Source of the DNA: Candidatus Magasanikiibacteriota bacterium
Lineage (GTDB): Bacteria > Patescibacteria > ABY1 > Magasanikbacterales > 2-02-FULL-50-9b
Reading direction: 5' to 3'
NCBI GenBank assembly: GCA_903893485.1
Contig: CAITMK010000001.1
Location: 51,559-115,558, forward strand
DNA: 64,000 nt
Each line of letters starts with the position of its first letter. Within the stretch, counting starts at the first letter, position 1. Position numbers and translations under genes: made by a program. A model generated the notes under the pieces. The model did not search any database. It was not told where the DNA came from and worked only from the letters and a program-made list of their open reading frames with translations. Shown here piece by piece: positions 8,748-17,439 of the stretch.

Positions 8748-9685
8748 TTGAGATATTTTTTATTTGCGATTTGCTCATCGAGTGTACGCGCGTAATGTGC
8801 AACACCGTCAGGTCCGACTAAGAAAAAAATATAGTTATTTGGCGTTGGATTTTCTGCAGCTTCAATTGCGTCAAGTCCTGGATTACTGATCGGCCCTATT
8901 GGCAGTCCGCGCGCCGCATATGTGTTCCATGGCGAATTACTCTTTCGTTCAAGCGCCGTTGTGTACACGCTATCACGCGCGCTTGCATATGAAACCGTGG
9001 AATCAAATTGCAGCGCCATACCCATTTTTAATCGGCGCCAAATAATGTCGGCAACCATTTTGCGATCAGCTTCGCTACGCACCTCTTTTTCCAAAATACT
9101 TGCAACGGTCACCACATCGTGCGAGGCGCGACCATTAGTCCTACGACCAAAATTATCAAGCATGGTGTGCACCAGTCCATCAACACCAAGACCCTTTGCA
9201 TCATAATAGTACGTGTCAGGAAATAAATATCCCTCGAGTGAAATAGTATCTGGCGCATCTTTTAAAAAAGAAAATTCGCTGCGATATTTTTTGTCTGCTC
9301 CACCAATTTTCGCGGGCGTACCCACAAGCGCATATAATTTTTTTGCGCCAGACGGATCAACCGTTGCAATAATTTTTTGGATATCGCGCAAATCACTTCC
9401 TTCGGGGATTGTAATGCGCACCGCCGTATCGGCCGGCGAATCAAACAAATGTGCAACGCATAAAAAATTGCAATTCGCTGGAACCGCCACAGCGCCCGGA
9501 TACACATGTTTAATGAATGGTCGAATCAAAAACCCAATACGAATTATTTTTGCAGCAACTAATTTTTGCGCCGCCGCAGACACCGAATCGCCCGGCGCAA
9601 TTTCAATAACACCCGGCTGCACACGCGTTCCCCACCATCCAAAAAATAAAATCGCCAAAAGCAAAACAGCAAAGAACTTTTTCAT
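8744..9685 (-). CDS. mltG: Endolytic murein transglycosylase MltG
   Basis: A 313-residue YceG/MltG protein that cleaves nascent peptidoglycan strands and sets glycan length. It has one N-terminal membrane anchor (4-20), a LysM-like region, and the YceG domain with EGYLFPDTY (151-159) and the catalytic Glu199 in SILEKEV. An upstream in-frame ATG exists, but it lies inside manC. The chosen ATG is 1 nt after the manC stop and begins the membrane anchor directly. Neighbouring genes suggest an envelope-building operon. Confidence 0.93.
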   Translation of the reverse strand: MKKFFAVLLLAILFFGWWGTRVQPGVIEIAPGDSVSAAAQKLVAAKIIRIGFLIRPFIKHVYPGAVAVPANCNFLCVAHLFDSPADTAVRITIPEGSDLRDIQKIIATVDPSGAKKLYALVGTPAKIGGADKKYRSEFSFLKDAPDTISLEGYLFPDTYYYDAKGLGVDGLVHTMLDNFGRRTNGRASHDVVTVASILEKEVRSEADRKMVADIIWRRLKMGMALQFDSTVSYASARDSVYTTALERKSNSPWNTYAARGLPIGPISNPGLDAIEAAENPTPNNYIFFLVGPDGVAHYARTLDEQIANKKYLK

Positions 9686-9686
9686 A

Positions 9687-10739
9687 TTATTTATTAAAAC
9701 GTTCTGCAAGCGCGCTCACCTGCGACGCCAAATCTGCGCGGCACACCAATACATACGCATCAGTTTCCACCACAATTAAATCATCGACACCAACACACAC
9801 AACGGTTTTCTTTCCGTCGCCATGCACCATATTGCGATGCGCATCAACAAATTCCGCAGTTGCATGCGATGCTACATTACTCGATTCATCTGCGGGCAAT
9901 AATTCCTTCAGCACCGGCCATTTGCCAACATCAGACCAACCCCACTCGCCCGCCATAAATGCAGCGCGCGCTGGTGCTTGCTTGGTCAGCAATGATTCGA
10001 TAGAAATAATTGGCAACTGCGCAGCTGCAGCGCGCGCAGCATCTTCATCACCAGCAGCTAACAATTTTTGCACCTCACACACTTGCTGCCACACCTGCGG
10101 TGCAAGCGTCTCAAACAAATTCTTAATCGTATCCAAACGCCAGACGTACATACCTGTGTGTGCATACCACGAATGCGATTTGATCATCTCGCCACATGTT
10201 TCTGCATCAGGCTTTTCCACCCAATCGGTAAGCGGCCCAAAGTCGCCGTCAAAATTTGCGCGCACATAACTATATCCGGGATCAATTAACTGTGGCGTTA
10301 CCACCGGCATAATAATTTCATCGGGATGCGCGCCAACATGCGCCGCAATTTTTTGCAGCGACGCCTGAAATAATTCTGGATGCGCAATAAAATCATCAGC
10401 GGGAATTGTTGCAACAACAGCGTCACCAGAAATGCCGCGCGCCAAAAGCGACGCGACTTCAAATGCAATCGCCGGCCCCGTATTCCGTTTTAAAATTTCC
10501 GAAAAAATATTTTGTGGCAAAATTTCTGGCACTTGCACGCCAACTAAATCTGCATGGCGCTGATTCACCGACACAAAAATATTTTCATATCCAAATGGCG
10601 CCACGCGCGCTACAGTTTCCTGCAACATCGTGCGATCCGAAAAAACCGGAACAAATTGTTTTGGCAATGCGCTGGTTGAAAGTGGCCACAAACGTGTGCC
10701 CGTGCCGCCTGCGCGAATTACAATATATAACGCTTCCAT
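9687..10739 (-). CDS. manC: Mannose-1-phosphate guanylyltransferase
   Basis: A 350-residue GMP-type nucleotidyltransferase making GDP-mannose from GTP and mannose-1-phosphate, a precursor of surface glycans. The N-terminal signature is RAGGTGTRLWPLS (9-21) followed by PKQF. Later come TIPADDFI, DPGYSYVRA and DWVEKPD, and a GEWGWSDVGKW block. It lacks the C-terminal cupin isomerase domain of bifunctional ManC proteins. Its 5' end overlaps the PAP2 gene by 22 nt, so translational coupling is likely. Confidence 0.9.
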   Translation of the reverse strand: MEALYIVIRAGGTGTRLWPLSTSALPKQFVPVFSDRTMLQETVARVAPFGYENIFVSVNQRHADLVGVQVPEILPQNIFSEILKRNTGPAIAFEVASLLARGISGDAVVATIPADDFIAHPELFQASLQKIAAHVGAHPDEIIMPVVTPQLIDPGYSYVRANFDGDFGPLTDWVEKPDAETCGEMIKSHSWYAHTGMYVWRLDTIKNLFETLAPQVWQQVCEVQKLLAAGDEDAARAAAAQLPIISIESLLTKQAPARAAFMAGEWGWSDVGKWPVLKELLPADESSNVASHATAEFVDAHRNMVHGDGKKTVVCVGVDDLIVVETDAYVLVCRADLASQVSALAERFNK

Positions 10740-11236
10740 ATCTTAAGGGTGAGAGCAGATATTACCATGCCCAGCACCCATCCGGCAATAACATCGCTCG
10801 GATAATGAACCCCCACAAAAACACGTAAAATACCAATACAAAACGCCAAAATTCCGCCCCAAATTGCAGACTTTTTATGGCCAAATTTCCAAAGCCACAC
10901 CGCCCCTGCGGCTGCCAGTGTTGCATGCTCAGAGGGAAACGATTTTAACACACTTGGCGGACTAACAAACGGAATAAACCCAATCGTTACAAATGGCCGC
11001 GCGCGAAAATAAAGCGCGCCAAAAAAACGATTTACCAAATACGAAACCGACAAAATTAAAACCAGCAAAAGTAGCGCATTAAATCGCCGGCGTTTTTGCA
11101 GATGCCACCACACCGAAATGGTAACGCCGGCAAGCACCACAGGCAAAATATAATTCAAAAAAACTACTAATTTACGCCAAGCCGGTGCTGAGATTCCAAG
11201 TCCGTGAAAAAAGATGACGATATTTGCATCCAACAT
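10718..11236 (-). CDS. PAP2-family membrane phosphatase
   Basis: A 172-residue integral membrane lipid phosphatase with about five hydrophobic segments. The acid-phosphatase motifs are present: YFRARP (motif 1), SFPSEHATLA (motif 2) and GILRVFVGVHYPSD (motif 3, with catalytic His and Asp). At the head of an operon with manC and mltG it may dephosphorylate undecaprenyl pyrophosphate and recycle the glycan carrier; the substrate is inferred, not shown. The start at MLDANIV follows TATACT by 6 nt; an ATG 11 codons upstream would lie before the transcription start. Confidence 0.88.
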   Translation of the reverse strand: MLDANIVIFFHGLGISAPAWRKLVVFLNYILPVVLAGVTISVWWHLQKRRRFNALLLLVLILSVSYLVNRFFGALYFRARPFVTIGFIPFVSPPSVLKSFPSEHATLAAAGAVWLWKFGHKKSAIWGGILAFCIGILRVFVGVHYPSDVIAGWVLGMVISALTLKIWKRYIL

Positions 11237-11242
11237 ATATTC

Positions 11243-11251
11243 AGTATACCA
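11243..11251 (-). promoter_or_regulatory. Extended -10 leaderless promoter of the PAP2-manC-mltG-queA operon
   Basis: The minus strand reads TTTGGTATACTG with 6 nt between TATACT and the ATG; no -35 consensus. It is the same 12-mer as in front of the 845-aa protein. Confidence 0.7.
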
Positions 11252-11257
11252 AACTAA

Positions 11258-11303
11258 ATAAAAAAACACTTGCAGCCGCCCCCGAAGGACAACTGGAAGT
11301 GTT
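11258..11303 (-). terminator. Terminator of cassette 2 (DUF218)
   Basis: On the minus strand AACACTTCCAG pairs with CTGCAAGTGTT with one mismatch, around an inner arm closed by a CUUCGG tetraloop. A T-tract follows. Confidence 0.8.
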
Positions 11304-11326
11304 TGCTCGCGCCTGCTACGAGAGGC

Positions 11327-12004
11327 TTACTTATCGCGCGCCGTGACGATTGCACGCTTGGCATGCCGCATCACGAATCGCAGGATGTGGCTTTCGTTCG
11401 GATCAACGAGCGTTACCGCGAGGCCGACAAAGTGTGACAGCCGGCTTTCGATGTGGCACGGTACAAACTCAAACGAAACCGGAACACCGCGCGCAACCGC
11501 GTGCCCCACATACCGAATTCGTCGCTGACTTTCTCCAAGCGCCACCACCTCTGCACCAAGTTCGTACAGATGTGCAATGGCCGCGAATTCCTGTGAGCAC
11601 GAAAACGCCCACATATCTTCAATGGGCCAACCATCGAAGGGCGTGATAATGTCGTCACTCATGAGCCCCGAATGGCCAAGTAAGTAATCCTTGCCTGACC
11701 ACGCGTAGGACTTACCGTTTCCATGATGATCGCCGCCCAAAAGCACGATTGCTTTGTAACCGCCTTCGTTGTACAGCTCCACGGCCCGATCGAGCAGCGC
11801 CTTGAATCGATCTTCAATTTCACCATCAGCGCTCACTTCTCGGCCGAGCACAACCAAGTATTTCCAACCAGCAAGCGGTGCGCCGGGCATCTCCCCCAGT
11901 TCTTCCAGTTGATCCAGCCGCCGTTCCAATCGCAGACTGTAAAAAACCCACTGTAAAAAGAAAGGTCCAAATACCACCAGAGCCGCAAATCCAAAATACT
12001 GCAT
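11327..12004 (-). CDS. DUF218 (YdcF/SanA-like) protein, cassette 2
   Basis: A 225-residue protein with one N-terminal hydrophobic segment (1-22), which probably anchors it, followed by a DUF218 fold: YLVVLGREVSADGEIEDRF, a helix, and KAIVLLGGDHHGNG. The family includes YdcF and SanA, linked to envelope integrity, but no reaction is firmly assigned. The start was set at MQYFGF because AGGAGG lies 6 nt upstream; an ATG six codons earlier overlaps that Shine-Dalgarno. It has its own promoter just after the gpmI stop and its own terminator. Codon use is more GC-rich than in the neighbours. Confidence 0.8.
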   Translation of the reverse strand: MQYFGFAALVVFGPFFLQWVFYSLRLERRLDQLEELGEMPGAPLAGWKYLVVLGREVSADGEIEDRFKALLDRAVELYNEGGYKAIVLLGGDHHGNGKSYAWSGKDYLLGHSGLMSDDIITPFDGWPIEDMWAFSCSQEFAAIAHLYELGAEVVALGESQRRIRYVGHAVARGVPVSFEFVPCHIESRLSHFVGLAVTLVDPNESHILRFVMRHAKRAIVTARDK

Positions 12005-12039
12005 CGTTCGCCTCCTCGCCATTTCGGCAGGTTGCCAGA

Positions 12040-12068
12040 ATCCTATCTCTATTTTATAAAAAAGTCAA
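12040..12068 (-). promoter_or_regulatory. Promoter of cassette 2
   Basis: On the minus strand TTGACT (12063-12068), a 17-nt spacer and TAGGAT (12040-12045). The -35 lies 5 nt after the gpmI stop codon. The leader holds GGCA-ACC-TGCC, a small hairpin before AGGAGG. Confidence 0.7.
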
Positions 12069-12073
12069 TGCTA

Positions 12074-13633
12074 TTAAATCAGCGCCCGTCCACTCATTTC
12101 CACTGGCTGCGGAATTCCCATGGCTTTTAAAATTGTTGGCGCAACATCAGCGAGCATGCCAACCGGTGGCAAGAGCGATAAATCACCTTCAATCACATCA
12201 CCCGATGGGCCGGTCTGCCCTTCCCAATCGCCGCTAATCGCCAAAAACGGAATTGGACTGGTTGAATGTTCTTTATCTTTTTCGTGCGTGTGCAAATTCA
12301 CCACTTCTTCAGCATTGCCATGATCCGCGGTAATAAAAACCGCGCCATGTTTAGCCAGCGTAATTGCAACTACAAGCCCCATTGCCTTATCCACGGCCTC
12401 CACGCCGCGCACCGTGGCGTTATAGTCGCCCGTATGCCCGACCATGTCAGCATTCGCAAAATTAATCACCACAAAATCGTATTTGTTGGATTCAATCGCA
12501 TCCACTGCAGCTTTTGCAACTTTCATCGCGGACATTTCTGGCGCTTCGGCATAACTTGCAACTTGCGGCGAAGGAATCACCAAACGATCCTCGCCAGGCC
12601 ACGCTTTTTCAACCGTACCATTCAAAAAAAATGTGACGTGCGCATATTTTTCTGTTTCCGCAACATGAAATTGCTTTTTGCCCGCGTCCGAAATAACTTC
12701 GGCAAGTGTATTTTTTATAACCTCAGGCGGATAACAAACCAAAGTTGGCAGTCCCTTTTCATATTCCGTCATGGTTGCAAAAAGAAGTGGCGTAATTCGG
12801 GTGCAACTAAATTTATCAAAATCAGGCATCACAAATGCGCGCGTTAATTCACGTGCGCGGTCCGGGCGAAAATTAAAAAATAAAACCGTGTCACCCGGCG
12901 CTACCAAACCGTCGGCGTTAATAACGGTCGGAATAAATTCTTCGTCATACACTTTTGCCGCGTATGATTTATCAAGCGCATCGATTGCATCCGCATTCTG
13001 CGGGCCCGCACCTTCAGTCATGGCGCGATACATTTTTTCAATGCGATCCCAGCGATTGTCACGGTCCATCGCATAAAAACGTCCGCCCATGGTGGCAATT
13101 TTTCCAACGCCAATCGATTTCATTTTGCTTTGCAGCCGCTCAATAAAATATTTTCCCGAATCAAATTTAGAATCGCGGCCATCTAAAATTGCATGGATAT
13201 ATACGTTATCTAATTTTTGCGTTTTACAAAATTCTAATAACGCAAATAAATGTTCGTCGGAACTATGCACATTACCTGCCGAAACAAGTCCAAGCAAATG
13301 CAGTTTGCCACCTTTTTTTGCCGCCGCTGCAACTTTCAGCAGCGTTTCATTTTGAAAAAAAGTTTTATCCGCAATTTCCTTGCCAATGCGCGGCAACGTC
13401 TGATAATACACGCGCCCCGCACCAATATTTAAGTGGCCAACTTCTGAATTTCCCATTTCGCCCCACGACAAACCCACTTCAACACCCGACGCCTGGATCG
13501 TCATGGCCGGATATGTTTTCACCCACTTTGAAAAATTCGGCGTTTTGGCGCGGGTAATTGCATTACCCTCTTCATCCGGCGCCACGCCCCATCCGTCGTT
13601 AATAATAAGTACAGTAGGTCTAAAATTATTCAT
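12074..13633 (-). CDS. gpmI: 2,3-bisphosphoglycerate-independent phosphoglycerate mutase
   Basis: A 519-residue alkaline-phosphatase-superfamily enzyme that interconverts 3- and 2-phosphoglycerate with two Mn ions. The phosphoserine is Ser63 in GEMGNSEVGHLNIGAGR; metal ligands are visible in LIINDGWG, in NFANADMVGHTG and in FITADHGNAE. Length is typical. ATG 13633 was chosen over an adjoining GTG because TATAAT ends 6 nt upstream. It is the third step of the lower glycolysis set gap-pgk-gpmI-eno encoded in this region on the same strand. Confidence 0.97.
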   Translation of the reverse strand: MNNFRPTVLIINDGWGVAPDEEGNAITRAKTPNFSKWVKTYPAMTIQASGVEVGLSWGEMGNSEVGHLNIGAGRVYYQTLPRIGKEIADKTFFQNETLLKVAAAAKKGGKLHLLGLVSAGNVHSSDEHLFALLEFCKTQKLDNVYIHAILDGRDSKFDSGKYFIERLQSKMKSIGVGKIATMGGRFYAMDRDNRWDRIEKMYRAMTEGAGPQNADAIDALDKSYAAKVYDEEFIPTVINADGLVAPGDTVLFFNFRPDRARELTRAFVMPDFDKFSCTRITPLLFATMTEYEKGLPTLVCYPPEVIKNTLAEVISDAGKKQFHVAETEKYAHVTFFLNGTVEKAWPGEDRLVIPSPQVASYAEAPEMSAMKVAKAAVDAIESNKYDFVVINFANADMVGHTGDYNATVRGVEAVDKAMGLVVAITLAKHGAVFITADHGNAEEVVNLHTHEKDKEHSTSPIPFLAISGDWEGQTGPSGDVIEGDLSLLPPVGMLADVAPTILKAMGIPQPVEMSGRALI

Positions 13634-13639
13634 CACAGG

Positions 13640-13668
13640 ATTATAGTAACCACATTACAGCCCAGCAA
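13640..13668 (-). promoter_or_regulatory. Leaderless promoter of gpmI
   Basis: On the minus strand TTGCTG (13663-13668), a 17-nt spacer and TATAAT (13640-13645), then 6 nt to ATG. The -35 lies in the 3' end of the preceding gene. Confidence 0.7.
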
Positions 13669-14326
13669 ATTCAGCAGGCATCTGATAATCAGGAAATTTC
13701 TGGGAAAATTTATCGCCAGATTTTTTTATATCTGCCGCAACACTTTTGTATTCTGGTGAGTTTGACAGCTTAAGTCCTGCAAATGCCTGCAGAATCGCAT
13801 ATTTTTGAGACATAGCATCCAAATCCATCTTTATACCACTAATAAACATGTTAGGAGAACGATGATGTTCAGCCATGTTAGCCTCCATCGATGGAGTAAG
13901 TCCTGTAAATTTAAACATCTTTTGTTTTTCGGAAAGCGTACCCTCGGAAAGAACACGTGATTGCGTACCAATTGCCCCATCTTCATCCTTCCCCTGAAAA
14001 AATGAATATGAGATCTGATATTCACTATCTGCATGATTGACCAAATTTAATTTTGATGTATGATCACCATCACCGCTCTCAAGTATAGAGAACGAAGCTG
14101 TTCCAAATTGTGTCTCTCCTTGTGCTAATAACTTAAGACCATTTTCAGGTCTTGGTGCTGACGGAGGTCGTTCATCTGCATGAGCATTTGAAACAGCGCC
14201 ACCCATTAAACTCATCGCAACAAGTGCGCCGGAAATACGTTTTGCGAGTAACGAAGAAAGGCCTGTTTTTTTAGGTCCTACTGAAGATGACTCTTGATTA
14301 TTTGTCGATGGTTTTTCAAAACTCAT
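13655..14326 (-). CDS. Uncharacterised secreted protein (223 aa)
   Basis: No family recognised. A polar N-terminus (1-30) is followed by a hydrophobic stretch (SGALVAMSLMGGAVSNAHA, about 32-50) ending in an AHA-like signal peptidase site, so export is likely. The remaining 170 residues contain a beta-rich section and a helical C-terminus. It lies between eno and gpmI. The same layout, a long polar N-terminus before a signal-like segment, occurs in the Pro/Gly-rich protein at 36034. Confidence 0.7.
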   Translation of the reverse strand: MSFEKPSTNNQESSSVGPKKTGLSSLLAKRISGALVAMSLMGGAVSNAHADERPPSAPRPENGLKLLAQGETQFGTASFSILESGDGDHTSKLNLVNHADSEYQISYSFFQGKDEDGAIGTQSRVLSEGTLSEKQKMFKFTGLTPSMEANMAEHHRSPNMFISGIKMDLDAMSQKYAILQAFAGLKLSNSPEYKSVAADIKKSGDKFSQKFPDYQMPAEFAGL

Positions 14327-14347
14327 AAAATTCTGTTATTACATTAT

Positions 14348-15586
14348 TTATTTAAATGCTTCAATTTCCATCACGCGATTATATTTTTCAACGCGCTCGC
14401 TGCGGCTCATTGAGCCTGACTTTAAAAAGTCTGCCCCAACCGCAACTGCCAAATCGGCAATAAACGTATCGGTTGTTTCGCCGCTGCGGTGCGAGACAGA
14501 AATTTTGTATTTATTTTTTTGTGCGAGCAAAATAGTATCAATCGTTTCAGAAACCGTACCGATTTGATTTAACTTAATGAGCACCGCATTTGCAACTTTG
14601 CGATCAATTCCCATTTGAACACGTTTTATGTTCGTGACAAATAAGTCGTCACCCACGATCGTAATCACGCGACCCAATTTTGCCGTAAACTTTTGCCAGT
14701 TTTCCCAATCATCTTCGTGAAGCGGATCTTCAACGGAAACCAAAGGATATTTTTGAACCCAACCCGCAACCATTGCGATCATTTCATCACCGGTTTTTTT
14801 AACACCTTCAAAATTATAAACACCACGCTCATAAAATTCGGACGCTGCCATATCCATGCCTAATTTCACATCGATTCCTGGTTTATACCCCGCTTTGGTG
14901 ATTGCAGTTAATAATGTTTGCAACGCTTTTTCCGAGCTGCCCAAATGCGGTGCAAAACCACCTTCGTCGCCAACACCAGTCGATTGTTTTTCAGATTTCA
15001 AAAGCGCTTTCAGTGCTGCAAAAACTTCTGCACCAACACGCACACGCTCCGCCAACTTTTTCTGTTGCGGAATAATCATGAATTCCTGTGTTGATAAACC
15101 TGAATCCGCATGCACCCCACCATTAATCACATTCATGGTTGGATATGGCAATTTTTTGCCGGGTTTTAAATGAAATGTTTTTTGCAATGACTGCCAAAGT
15201 TCCATTTTATTTGCTACCGCACCCGCACGAGCCACCGCAAGTGACACGCCTAAAATCGCATTTGCACCCAATTTTGTCTTATTTTCAGTGCCATCAAGCG
15301 CGCACATGAGTTCGTCAATGATACGCTGTTGACGCACGTCTGCCCCAAGCAGCAACGGTGCAATTTTTTTCTCAATATTTTTAACCGCATTTAAAACACC
15401 TTTGCCGCCAAAACGCTTTTTATCGCCATCACGCAGCTCAAGTGCTTCGTGAGAACCGGTTGACGCACCGCTTGGCACACTTGCGCTGACTGTTATTTTA
15501 TCATCAATGGTTAAAAAAACACGCACCGTAGGATTGCCACGCGAATCTAAAATTTCTTGCGCGGCGATTTTGGTAATTTTTGGCAT
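14348..15586 (-). CDS. eno: Enolase
   Basis: A complete 412-residue enolase converting 2-phosphoglycerate to phosphoenolpyruvate with Mg. Conserved blocks: EILDSRGNPTV at the start, SGASTGSHEALELRD, the metal ligands in VEDPLHEDDW and VGDDLFVTN, catalytic Lys in IKLNQIGTVSE, and SHRSGETTDTFIADLAV. It starts with MPKITK 5 nt after the stop of the SIMPL gene, without a Shine-Dalgarno. Confidence 0.98.
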   Translation of the reverse strand: MPKITKIAAQEILDSRGNPTVRVFLTIDDKITVSASVPSGASTGSHEALELRDGDKKRFGGKGVLNAVKNIEKKIAPLLLGADVRQQRIIDELMCALDGTENKTKLGANAILGVSLAVARAGAVANKMELWQSLQKTFHLKPGKKLPYPTMNVINGGVHADSGLSTQEFMIIPQQKKLAERVRVGAEVFAALKALLKSEKQSTGVGDEGGFAPHLGSSEKALQTLLTAITKAGYKPGIDVKLGMDMAASEFYERGVYNFEGVKKTGDEMIAMVAGWVQKYPLVSVEDPLHEDDWENWQKFTAKLGRVITIVGDDLFVTNIKRVQMGIDRKVANAVLIKLNQIGTVSETIDTILLAQKNKYKISVSHRSGETTDTFIADLAVAVGADFLKSGSMSRSERVEKYNRVMEIEAFK

Positions 15587-15591
15587 ACGAT

Positions 15592-16365
15592 TTATTCTAA
15601 TTCGAACGTTACATTTACCTGACTTGTTACATCAAGAGATCCGGCCTGAACATCTGGCGCCGCAACAGGCCCACCACCCATGCCTACTGCATCTTTTGCA
15701 AACATAATTGGCCCTGGTGGAATATTACCTGCAGATTCATCGAATCCGACAATCTTACCCAAATGCACACCTAACTGATCGGCTAATTTCTGTGCTTTTT
15801 CTTTTGCATCAGCAACAGCTTTTTCACGAGCCTGCGCCTGCAAATTTGATGGTTCATCGATGGTGAACGTCACGCCATTTACCTGATTTGCACCAAGCTC
15901 GCCAGCCTTCGCAAGCACTGCTGAGATTTTAGTTAGATCACGAATTTTTACTTCCAAACTTTGGGTAACTGAATAACCCGTTATAGTGCTGCCAGTTTTT
16001 TGATCGTACGAATAGTTTGGATTGATCTGATATTGTGCGGTTTGTACGTCAGCAGCTGCAATACCCAACGTCTGAAGTGCAGCAACCATTTTGTTCATAC
16101 GATCGGTATTTTCTGCTTGTGCGCTCGCAACGTCTGCTTTTTGTGTTACCAATCCAATGTTTGAAACAGCGATTGTTGGTGTTGCAATAATTTTACCCGT
16201 GCCTGAAATAACAATTGTGCGTGGCGATTCTGGCAAACGGCCAATTTGACCATATGCTTTAATATTATTCACAATCAGCGTGACCAAAAAGACAGCAAGC
16301 GTGAGCATGACGAGTTTCTTGAGCGGCCCGCCATGATGTAATCCGCAGGGTTGAATATGTTCCAT
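15592..16365 (-). CDS. SIMPL-domain (DUF541) membrane-anchored protein
   Basis: A 257-residue protein with one N-terminal membrane segment (about 17-35) and a SIMPL/DUF541 domain. Typical features: RTIVISGTGKIIATPTIAVSNIG, helices with AQAENTDRMNKMVAALQ, GIAAADVQTAQYQINPNYSYD, GYSVTQSLEVKIRDL and AREKAVADAKEKAQKLADQLG. The family forms periplasmic or surface oligomers, but its role in Patescibacteria is unknown. It sits between pgk and eno with its own extended -10 promoter inside the 3' end of pgk. Confidence 0.88.
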   Translation of the reverse strand: MEHIQPCGLHHGGPLKKLVMLTLAVFLVTLIVNNIKAYGQIGRLPESPRTIVISGTGKIIATPTIAVSNIGLVTQKADVASAQAENTDRMNKMVAALQTLGIAAADVQTAQYQINPNYSYDQKTGSTITGYSVTQSLEVKIRDLTKISAVLAKAGELGANQVNGVTFTIDEPSNLQAQAREKAVADAKEKAQKLADQLGVHLGKIVGFDESAGNIPPGPIMFAKDAVGMGGGPVAAPDVQAGSLDVTSQVNVTFELE

Positions 16366-16373
16366 ATGTTTTG

Positions 16374-16382
16374 ATTATATCA
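16374..16382 (-). promoter_or_regulatory. Extended -10 promoter of the SIMPL gene
   Basis: The minus strand reads TGATATAAT, with 8 nt to the ATG. No -35 consensus. It overlaps the stop region of pgk. Confidence 0.65.
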
Positions 16383-17438
16383 CTTTTTAAGAAGCGGCGT
16401 GACCCCTGGCAACTTTGCGCCGCCCAAAAACTCAAGCATGGCGCCACCACCTGTAGAAATATGCGCAAAATTCCGCGTTAACTTGAGCTTTATAATACGC
16501 GAGGTTGTTTCGCCCCCACCCACAATGACACACGCGCCCTTCCCGCCAAGCCGAGCAAGCAATCGCGCGAGCAGTTCAGTGCCTCGGTCAAACGGTTTTT
16601 TTTCAAAATACCCTGCAGGACCATTCCAAATGATGGTTTTAGCGCGCGTAAGTTTTTTTGCCATGGATTCAATTGCGTCTGGTCCAATATCAAAAATTTT
16701 GTGCTGAAAATAAACTACATCTTCAGGAAGAAGAACATTTTTATGTTTTAACAACGATCGCGCGACTGCAATTGAAGACACATCAACAAGCGACTCGCCC
16801 ACATCTTGTCCATCAGCCGCAAAAAAATTATTTGCAACCGCACCGACTACAAATATTTCGGCAGCAATTGGTAAAAACTTTTTTATAACCGGCACTTTTG
16901 TTTCTAGTTTTGCGCCGCCAATAATTAAGGCAAGTGGTTTTTTTGGTGCAGTCATGGCACTACTCAGTGCAACAAATTCTTTTTCAAATTGAATGCCTGC
17001 ATACGATGGTAAGAGTTTAGTAATCGCAGCAACTGACGTATGCGCCCGATGCGCCGATGCAAAAGATTCATTCACAAAGAGGTCCTGCCCCGTCGCGAGC
17101 TCGCGCGCATAACCTACATCATTTTTTTCTTCACGCGCATCAAAACGCACGTTCGGCAAAAAATGTAATTTTGTTTTTAATTTTTTCTCTAAATATTTTT
17201 GCACGGGTGCAAGTGACAATGCGGCAACTTTTTTTCCATCAGGCCGGCCCATATGCCCCATCACCGTAATCACCGCTTTTTTGCGAAGCAAAAATTTAAA
17301 TGTTGCAAGTGCGGTGTCGAGTCGATACGATTCTTCCGGCGCAATACTTCCGCGACGCACCACAACATCAGAATCGATACGCACAAGCACGCGTGTACCT
17401 TTAGTAATCGGAGCATCAGCAAGTGTACGGAGTTTCAT
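16380..17438 (-). CDS. pgk: Phosphoglycerate kinase, divergent N-terminal motif
   Basis: A 352-residue phosphoglycerate kinase, shorter than the usual 390 or so. Recognisable blocks: MGHMGRPDG, LLPSYAGIQFEKE, LIIGGAKLETKV, IIWNGPAGYFE, VIVGGGETTSRI and HISTGGGAMLEFLGGAKLPGV. The first substrate motif, normally RVDFNVP, reads RIDSDVVV here, so the Asn and Pro are replaced. MKLRTL was chosen as the start because it is 1 nt after the gap stop; upstream in-frame codons lie in gap. With gap upstream and eno and gpmI downstream it completes the lower glycolysis set. Confidence 0.95.
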   Translation of the reverse strand: MKLRTLADAPITKGTRVLVRIDSDVVVRRGSIAPEESYRLDTALATFKFLLRKKAVITVMGHMGRPDGKKVAALSLAPVQKYLEKKLKTKLHFLPNVRFDAREEKNDVGYARELATGQDLFVNESFASAHRAHTSVAAITKLLPSYAGIQFEKEFVALSSAMTAPKKPLALIIGGAKLETKVPVIKKFLPIAAEIFVVGAVANNFFAADGQDVGESLVDVSSIAVARSLLKHKNVLLPEDVVYFQHKIFDIGPDAIESMAKKLTRAKTIIWNGPAGYFEKKPFDRGTELLARLLARLGGKGACVIVGGGETTSRIIKLKLTRNFAHISTGGGAMLEFLGGAKLPGVTPLLKK

Positions 17439-17439
17439 A

